Shown here: positions 6,395 through 10,705 of the stretch, piece after piece
Layout: each line of letters begins with the position of its first letter
Position numbering within the stretch: the first letter of the stretch is position 1
Source: Acetobacter sp. UBA5411
GTDB taxonomy: Bacteria > Pseudomonadota > Alphaproteobacteria > Acetobacterales > Acetobacteraceae
Length of the DNA stretch: 10,705 bases
Direction: 5' to 3'
Assembly: GCF_002409645.1 (NCBI RefSeq)
Contig: NZ_DHNR01000039.1
Coordinates: 63,215-73,919, forward strand
Notes under the pieces: model-generated
What the model was told of the DNA's origin: nothing
The model's input: the letters and a program-made list of their open reading frames with translations, nothing else
The model's database searches: none
Made by a program: the position numbers and the translations under genes

Positions 6395-7656
6395 TACTGC
6401 GGCCGAGATACGGATGACGGATAGAGCTTTCGGGCGACCCGTTCCATGGTCAGACCCTGCACGATGATGGTGAACACCACCACACCATAGCAGACCGGCA
6501 GCAGCAGGTTGCGCAATTCTCCGGGCGGTAGACCTAGCGCCAGTGAGACCGAGATGCCCCCACGCAGGCCGCCCCAGGTCAGGATGCCAAGAACACGGCC
6601 CCGTTCCCATTGCCGGAGATGGACCGGAAGGGTCGAGAACAGCACGCTCAGTGCTCGTACTGCAATGGAGAGCGGGATCACGGCAAGCGTCGCCAGCACC
6701 GTAAACAGATGCGGCGTGATTTCCAGAATTTCAAAGCCGATGAGCATGAACAGCAGGACGTTCAGTACCTCGTCGATGAGGTTCCAGGCGATGTCGAGTT
6801 CCTTGCGTGAGGCTTCATCAAAAATGGAGTGGCTGTAACGTGTTCCGAAACAAAGACCAGCCACGACGACAGCGATCGCGCCTGACATGCTAAGCTGGTT
6901 AGCTATGCTGAAGGTCCCGGTCGCAAGTGCCAGCGACGTCAGCAGATCAATATGCGGATCCCGCTGCGCCTTGAGCACACGAAGCGCGATCCATCCGGTC
7001 AGTGCACCCAACAGACCACCACCAACTGCCTCACGACAGAAGCTGAACGCGATCTCCGAGGCAGTTACGCCCTGACTGTCTCCGGTCGCCAGTCCGATCG
7101 TCACACCGAAAATGACAACCCCTACGCCGTCGTTGAACAGACTCTCGCCAGCGAAAACGGCCTGAAGCGGCCCCGGCAGGCCTAGACGCTTCAGCATGCC
7201 TACGACCGAAACCGGGTCAGTGGGTGCGAGGATGGCACCCAGCACGATGCACCATGCGAAGGGAATGGCGTGGCCCAGAAGGGGAAAGACGTACCACGCC
7301 GTGATCGCAAGAAAAGCGACGGCCAGAACGGTTCCCATAATGGAAAGAGCCGTTACCGATGCCAGCCTGGCGCGCAGATGCCCGACATCGACCTGCATGG
7401 CTCCGGCAAACAGAAGAAGCGATAGCGCACCATTCAGAAGTGCAGCAGGCAAATTGATGGCGCCGAGCACAGATCGCGGAAGGGCCAGAAGATCATAAGC
7501 CGGAATCAGCGGATTCAGGATCATGACCAGCAGCGATGTCAGCAACGAGAAGACAAGCACGCCAATTGTGACTGGAACGCGGAGCGTATGGTGATTGAGA
7601 ATGCTGAAGCCTGCCGAGAAGCTCAGCAGCAGGGCAAAGAGGCTGATCGTATCCAT
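6394..7656 (-). CDS. CPA1-family (NhaP-type) Na+/H+ antiporter
   Basis: A 420-residue membrane protein that should exchange monovalent cations, chiefly Na+, for protons across the inner membrane, aiding pH and salt balance. About twelve hydrophobic segments are visible. Diagnostic CPA1 motifs, numbered from the ATG at 7656, are LLLFAGAMQ (80-88), LAPTDPVSVVG (143-153), AGESLFNDGVGVVIF (169-183), with the conserved Asn175-Asp176 pair expected to bind the ion, and TWGGLRGGISVSLAL (360-374). There is no long cytoplasmic C-terminal domain, so it is the short bacterial form. The frame extends 12 codons upstream to a TTG (7692). I prefer the ATG because it directly precedes the first membrane helix and has GGTGAGG (7665-7659) just before it, although that spacing is short. 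It is the first gene of an operon with the YoaK-type gene. Cation specificity cannot be read from the sequence. Confidence 0.92.
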   Translation of the reverse strand: MDTISLFALLLSFSAGFSILNHHTLRVPVTIGVLVFSLLTSLLVMILNPLIPAYDLLALPRSVLGAINLPAALLNGALSLLLFAGAMQVDVGHLRARLASVTALSIMGTVLAVAFLAITAWYVFPLLGHAIPFAWCIVLGAILAPTDPVSVVGMLKRLGLPGPLQAVFAGESLFNDGVGVVIFGVTIGLATGDSQGVTASEIAFSFCREAVGGGLLGALTGWIALRVLKAQRDPHIDLLTSLALATGTFSIANQLSMSGAIAVVVAGLCFGTRYSHSIFDEASRKELDIAWNLIDEVLNVLLFMLIGFEILEITPHLFTVLATLAVIPLSIAVRALSVLFSTLPVHLRQWERGRVLGILTWGGLRGGISVSLALGLPPGELRNLLLPVCYGVVVFTIIVQGLTMERVARKLYPSSVSRPQ

Positions 7657-7990
7657 GTCCTCACCGCTGGCCGCTGAGGCGCTTTGCGTCAAGAAAAACC
7701 GGAAAATGGCCCGCTACCGGGAGAGTTCGACGGGTCGATGAATGGCAGAAGCGAAGGCGGAAGGCGCCGTCGTCACCCAGTCAGCGAGTCGTAACTTCAA
7801 ACCAACCATTCACCAATTTGTGATTTCTCATTTTGCGAACAAAACGCCGCCACATGTACGCCTGACTACGCCCCAGTACGCAGCAACCGACACACACCGA
7901 CAACCCATTGAAGTGGCTATATTTTTCCGGTTGCACGGCGTTTCTTAGCGCGTGATGCTGCTGTCCTCTCCAGACGGAAAGGGCAGGACG
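7657..7990. other. 334-bp intergenic region between divergent genes
   Basis: No supported gene lies here. It must hold the promoter of the antiporter operon (leftward) and probably one for the small rightward gene. I find no convincing -35/-10 pair on either strand: TATATT at 7918-7923 has only TTGAAG 4 bp away. The stretch at about 7790-7930 is AT-richer than its surroundings. A change from chromosome-like to mobile-element genes occurs across this region, so an element boundary may lie here. Confidence 0.4.
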
Positions 7991-8236
7991 ATGACGGACG
8001 AAAACCGCATATCGAACGCCGGACCGAATTCTCCGGTCAACGATAACGAACCCGGCAGCAATATCCAATCCATTCCTCCCAATCCGGCCATGAAGGCGCG
8101 AACGGACGCACTGATCCTCGTCCTGGCGCGCCTGCTGGGGCGACAGATCGCCCGCGAGGAATTCGAGCGGCGGTTGGACCAGATCGCCAATGACAACGAT
8201 CCCGCCAGCAAAGCCAGGCCGGAGCGGGAGGAGTGA
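7991..8236 (+). CDS. Small hypothetical protein at the head of the recombinase cassette
   Basis: An 81-residue protein I do not recognise as a named family. Residues 1-32 are polar and probably disordered (NDNEPGSN). Residues about 34-66 form one amphipathic helix, including KARTDALILVLARLLGRQIA, then REEFERRLDQ. The tail is acidic and basic (NDNDPASKARPEREE). The frame extends back to 7952, but I chose the ATG at 7991, which follows GGCAGGACG; the extra 13 residues add nothing recognisable. There is no signal peptide. Similar small helical proteins near serine recombinase genes are familiar to me in alphaproteobacteria, but their role is unknown. The toxin-antitoxin promoter begins 8 bp after its stop, so it is a separate unit from the next genes, though read-through is possible. 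Confidence 0.55.
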   Translation: MTDENRISNAGPNSPVNDNEPGSNIQSIPPNPAMKARTDALILVLARLLGRQIAREEFERRLDQIANDNDPASKARPEREE

Positions 8237-8244
8237 GATTATCC

Positions 8245-8271
8245 TTGAGAAAGAGGTATTATACGTATAAT
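8245..8271 (+). promoter_or_regulatory. Toxin-antitoxin promoter with palindromic operator
   Basis: TTGAGA (8245-8250) and a perfect TATAAT (8266-8271) are separated by 15 bp, a little shorter than the optimum, 37 bp before the antitoxin ATG. The -10 box is half of a perfect 14-bp palindrome, ATTATACGTATAAT (8258-8271). A palindrome over the -10 is the usual layout for autoregulation by an antitoxin or by the toxin-antitoxin complex. A bound dimer would block RNA polymerase. Confidence 0.75.
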
Positions 8272-8308
8272 TTGGGCATTGCCATTCCACCAATAGGATA
8301 CCCCGCTC

Positions 8309-8563
8309 ATGCCTACCGTCGGCGCCCTCGAATTCCAGCGCAAATTCGGCGAATTCCAACATCAGGCCCAGCGCGAGCCGGTCGAGATCACCCGCCATGG
8401 CCGCCGCGAATATGTGCTGTTGTCCGCAGATCATTATGACTGGCTCCGCGCGGCGGCCCAGCGAAGCCACCGGACGGAGGACGTGTCCAACGTGGTGCTG
8501 GCCGCCGTGGAGCGCGCCGACATGGACCCCGAACACGCGCATCTCGACGAGTTGCTGAAATAA
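8309..8563 (+). CDS. Phd/YefM-type antitoxin
   Basis: An 84-residue protein with the Phd/YefM N-terminal DNA-binding fold: EFQRKFGEFQHQAQREPVEITRHGRREYVLLSADHY (residues 8-43, quoted in parts: EFQRKFGEF, EPVEITRHGRREYVLLS, ADHYDWL). The PVEITRHGR block followed by a hydrophobic strand and Ser-Ala-x-x-Tyr is characteristic. The C-terminal half (about 50-84) is acidic and helical and should wrap and neutralise the toxin. The ATG at 8309 follows AGGA with about 10 nt between. The toxin gene begins 9 nt after its stop, so the two are co-transcribed and probably coupled. Its promoter and palindrome lie directly upstream. As in the family, it is expected to repress its own operon and to be degraded faster than the toxin. 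Confidence 0.88.
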   Translation: MPTVGALEFQRKFGEFQHQAQREPVEITRHGRREYVLLSADHYDWLRAAAQRSHRTEDVSNVVLAAVERADMDPEHAHLDELLK

Positions 8564-8572
8564 GGGCCGTCC

Positions 8573-8998
8573 GTGTCGTTTCCCGAACCCAAACCCGGCC
8601 TCGTGGTCCGTTACGACTATCTGTGGACGCATGAGGCCACGCGGGGACAGGACCAAGGCAAGGATCGTCCCGCCTGCCTCGTCGCGGCCAGCGACAGTAT
8701 GCTGCGGCCCCGCTATGTCGTGTTTCTGCCCATCACCCACACGCCGCCTTCCGGCGATACGGTCGGGATCGAGATACCGGCGAAGGTCAAGGCGGCGATC
8801 GGACTGGATGATGTCCCAAGCTGGGTCATCGTCTCGGAGCACAACGTCGATGAATGGCCGAGCAGCGGCGTGTCGCCGGTCCCCGGCAAAGCGGGTGTTT
8901 TCGCTTACGGCTTCATTCCTCCGGGCCTGTTCACCCGGATCAAGGCGGAGTTCGTGGCCCTCGCCCGACAGAAGAAAAGCGCCGTCGTGCGTCGCTGA
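8573..8998 (+). CDS. PemK/MazF-like toxin
   Basis: A 141-residue protein from a GTG start, preceded by AAGGG (8562-8566) at good spacing and overlapping the antitoxin stop region. The layout fits the PemK/MazF beta-barrel: PGLVVRYDYLW at the N-terminus, KDRPACLVAA (residues 31-40), YVVFLPITHTPPSGD, WVIVSEHNVDEW and a final PGLFTRIKAEFVALAR helix. In this fold the region after the first strand and the Thr/Ser of the PITHT-type segment contribute to RNA cleavage. An mRNA interferase activity is therefore inferred. The insert YLWTHEATRGQDQGKD between the first strand and RPA is longer than in classical MazF, marking a divergent subgroup. Position directly after a Phd-type antitoxin strongly supports the toxin role. 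Phd is classically paired with Doc, so this is a mixed pairing. Confidence 0.72.
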   Translation: MSFPEPKPGLVVRYDYLWTHEATRGQDQGKDRPACLVAASDSMLRPRYVVFLPITHTPPSGDTVGIEIPAKVKAAIGLDDVPSWVIVSEHNVDEWPSSGVSPVPGKAGVFAYGFIPPGLFTRIKAEFVALARQKKSAVVRR

Positions 8999-9034
8999 GC
9001 ATGGAGAACCTATAAGGATAAAGGAAGTAAAGTC

Positions 9035-10705
9035 ATGACCCGTGTCGCGCTCTATGCCCGCTATTCCTCGGACAACCAGCGGGCGGCTTCGATCGAGGAC
9101 CAGTTCCGGCTCTGTGAAGAGCGCGCCACGCGCGAGGGCTGGCGGGTGGTGGATACCTACCGCGACGCGGCGATCTCCGGGGCCAGCATGATCCTGCGCC
9201 CCGGCATCCAGACCCTGCTGCGCGACGCCCAGGCCGGACAATTCGATATTGTGCTGGCTGAGGCGCTCGATCGCGTTTCCCGCGATCAGGCCGACGTCGC
9301 CACCCTGTTCAAGCGCCTGCAATTCGCGGGAGTGCAGATCGTCACCGTGGCGGAAGGCGAGATCAGCGAGCTTCACGTCGGCCTGAAAGGAACGATGAAC
9401 GCCCTGTTCCTCAAGGATCTGGCCATGAAGACCCATCGCGGGCTGCGCGGGCGCGTCGAGGCCGGCAAATCCGGCGGCGGGATCTGCTACGGTTATCGTG
9501 TCGTGCATCAGATGGACGCACGGGGCGAACTGATCCGGGGCGAACGCGAGATCGACGACGCGCAGGCGGAAATCGTCCGCCGCATCTTTCGTGAGTTTGC
9601 GTCCGGACGCAGTGCGCTTTCCATCGCCGGACGCCTGAACGACGAAGGCATCCCCAGCCCCACGGGCGGTAAGTGGAACAACACCACCCTACGGGGCAAC
9701 GCCCTGCGCGGCACCGGCATCCTCAACAACGAGCTTTATATCGGTCGGCTGGTCTGGAACCGCCTGCGCTATCTGAAAGACCCGCAGACGGGCAAGCGCG
9801 TCTCGCGACTGAACCCGCAATCAGAGTGGATCGTCACCGAGGTTCCGGATCTACGGATCATGGACGATGATCTCTGGCAAGCCGTCCGTGCCCAGCAGGC
9901 ACTGATCGCGGAAAAGAGCGTGAACATCAGCGCCGGTATCCGCGCCTCCAACAATCGCCTCAATGGCCAGCGCCGCCCGAAATCCCTGCTCTCCGGTCTG
10001 GTGTTCTGTGGCGTGTGCGGCGGTCCCTGCTCGATCCGGGGCGGCGACCGCTTCGCCTGCTCCACCCATATGGACAACCGCTCCTGCACCAACAAAACCA
10101 CCATCCGCCGTCCGGAACTGGAAGACCGCGTGCTGTCGGGTCTCAAGGACCGACTGATGACGCCCGAAGCGGCGGCGGAGGCGATGCGCGCCTATGTCGA
10201 GGAAACCAATCGCGCCAACCATGAGCGTCGCGCCAGTACGGCGGGCTGGCAGACGGAACTGACGAAACTGCGCAAGGGGCTGAAACAGATGCTCCAGGTG
10301 ATCGAGGATGGCGGCTATACACGCGGCATGGTCGAGCGCATGCGCGAGATGGAGACCCGAGAGGATGAACTGGTCGCCCTGCTCGCTGCCCAGCCCCAGG
10401 ACGTGCCGGATATCCATCCCAACGTTGCCGGAATCTTCAAACACAAGGTCGAGCGGCTGGCGGAAACCCTGAACCATCCCGAGGAGCGGCAGGAAGCCTC
10501 AGAGGCCATCCGGGCACTGATCGAGAAAATCGTCGTCACACCCGGCAAGGTTCGGGGCGAGATACACGCCACGCTGCATGGCGAACTGGGCACGCTATTG
10601 GATTTCGCCGCCTCGCACGGTCAGGGAGCCAAAAACACGAACACTCCCGGAGCCAGGGCTTCGGGAGTGTCGGTATCGGGTATTGCGGGGGCCTGCAACC
10701 AAAGA
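9035..10705 (+). CDS. Large serine recombinase (site-specific), 3'-partial
   Basis: The frame runs from ATG 9035 to the right edge with no stop, giving 557 codons, near normal length for the family. The start has AAGGAAG (9021-9027) 7 nt upstream. The resolvase catalytic domain spans about 3-145: ALYARYSSDNQ places the nucleophile at Ser11, and LDRVSRD (78-84) supplies the conserved active-site arginines. The recombinase domain (about 150-300) includes GICYGYRV, LNDEGIPSPTGGKW, GILNNELYIGRLVWNR. A zinc ribbon follows with Cys325, Cys328, Cys342 and Cys351, then a charged coiled coil (about 385-450). The enzyme should cut and rejoin short attachment sites through a 5'-phosphoserine link to integrate or excise an element. 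It follows the toxin gene by 36 bp and may share its transcript. The last residues (SGVSVSG, GACNQR) lie over possible attachment DNA. Confidence 0.93.
   Translation, partial: MTRVALYARYSSDNQRAASIEDQFRLCEERATREGWRVVDTYRDAAISGASMILRPGIQTLLRDAQAGQFDIVLAEALDRVSRDQADVATLFKRLQFAGVQIVTVAEGEISELHVGLKGTMNALFLKDLAMKTHRGLRGRVEAGKSGGGICYGYRVVHQMDARGELIRGEREIDDAQAEIVRRIFREFASGRSALSIAGRLNDEGIPSPTGGKWNNTTLRGNALRGTGILNNELYIGRLVWNRLRYLKDPQTGKRVSRLNPQSEWIVTEVPDLRIMDDDLWQAVRAQQALIAEKSVNISAGIRASNNRLNGQRRPKSLLSGLVFCGVCGGPCSIRGGDRFACSTHMDNRSCTNKTTIRRPELEDRVLSGLKDRLMTPEAAAEAMRAYVEETNRANHERRASTAGWQTELTKLRKGLKQMLQVIEDGGYTRGMVERMREMETREDELVALLAAQPQDVPDIHPNVAGIFKHKVERLAETLNHPEERQEASEAIRALIEKIVVTPGKVRGEIHATLHGELGTLLDFAASHGQGAKNTNTPGARASGVSVSGIAGACNQR
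10641..10670. repeat. 14-bp-arm inverted repeat with a 2-bp centre inside the recombinase gene
   Basis: ACACTCCCGGAGCC (10641-10654) and GGCTTCGGGAGTGT (10657-10670) are reverse complements except for one G/T position, around the dinucleotide AG. The repeat lies in the coding sequence for the C-terminal tail of the recombinase. Large serine recombinases use imperfect palindromic sites with a central dinucleotide, so this could be an attachment-site half or whole. It could equally be a transcription hairpin, although no T-run follows it on the + strand within the window. Confidence 0.6.

Noticed and set aside
6395..6610. N-terminal extension of the YoaK-type protein to an ATG at 6610
   Set aside because: The extra 72 residues lie wholly within the antiporter gene in another frame, are not membrane-like, and exceed normal family length. 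The TAATG start at 6394 is far better.
7657..7692. TTG start adding 12 residues to the antiporter
   Set aside because: There is no Shine-Dalgarno before the TTG, and the ATG at 7656 sits right before the first membrane segment after GGTGAGG.
7713..7740. CCGGGAGAGTTCGACGGG as a left partner of the attachment-like repeat at 10641-10670
   Set aside because: It shares only about seven consecutive bases (CGGGAG and flanks) with TTCGGGAGTGTCGGT, which is expected by chance in GC-rich DNA. It has no inverted arm of its own.
7789..7860. Protein-like stretch on the minus strand (MWRRFVRKMRNHKLVNG, then WFEVTTR)
   Set aside because: It reads more like a real protein end than the rest of the antisense frame and might be a gene remnant. 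It is only 24 residues, with no identified family or start signal, so I could not support a feature.
7781..9508. Long leftward open frame of 575 codons across the toxin-antitoxin and recombinase genes
   Set aside because: It is antisense to three well-supported rightward genes with family motifs and ribosome binding sites. Its product lacks recognisable domains and has the His/Gly/Arg-rich look of a GC-rich shadow frame.

Overview
The window looks like chromosomal or plasmid accessory DNA from an alphaproteobacterium. The best guess is an acetic acid bacterium (Acetobacteraceae), based on moderately high GC, codon use and the mix of genes; this is inference and no rRNA or housekeeping marker is present. 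No tRNA, rRNA, CRISPR array or complete insertion sequence is visible.

Bases 1-3159 (+) are the 3' part of a very large RTX-like calcium-binding protein gene. Its frame is open to the left edge, so the true start lies outside the window. The gene is a mosaic: an AT-rich 5' half, then a sharply GC-rich block of 393-bp tandem repeats (131 residues each, about 2.4 copies), then an intermediate 3' end. Bases 3160-3333 are a convergent intergenic gap with several hairpins.

Bases 3334-5242 (-) hold a probable two-gene operon: an unrecognised 262-residue protein followed, after 22 bp, by a DUF1612/helix-turn-helix protein (RHE_PE00001-like). Upstream lies a 468-bp non-coding stretch packed with inverted repeats and three related 11-mers. 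It is the most unexplained part of the window.

Bases 5711-7656 (-) are a tight two-gene operon. A CPA1 (NhaP-type) cation/proton antiporter gene is followed by a DUF1275/YoaK-type membrane protein gene, with stop and start overlapping as TAATG. Both products are integral inner-membrane proteins. A 334-bp intergenic region separates this operon from the rightward genes.

Bases 7991-10705 (+) form a mobile-element-like cassette: a small hypothetical protein, a Phd/YefM-type antitoxin with its own promoter and palindromic operator, a PemK/MazF-like toxin and a large serine recombinase. The recombinase frame has no stop before the right edge. The likely logic is that the recombinase moves the element and the toxin-antitoxin pair stabilises it. 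A strong inverted repeat with a 2-bp centre sits near the 3' end of the recombinase gene and could be an attachment or regulatory site.
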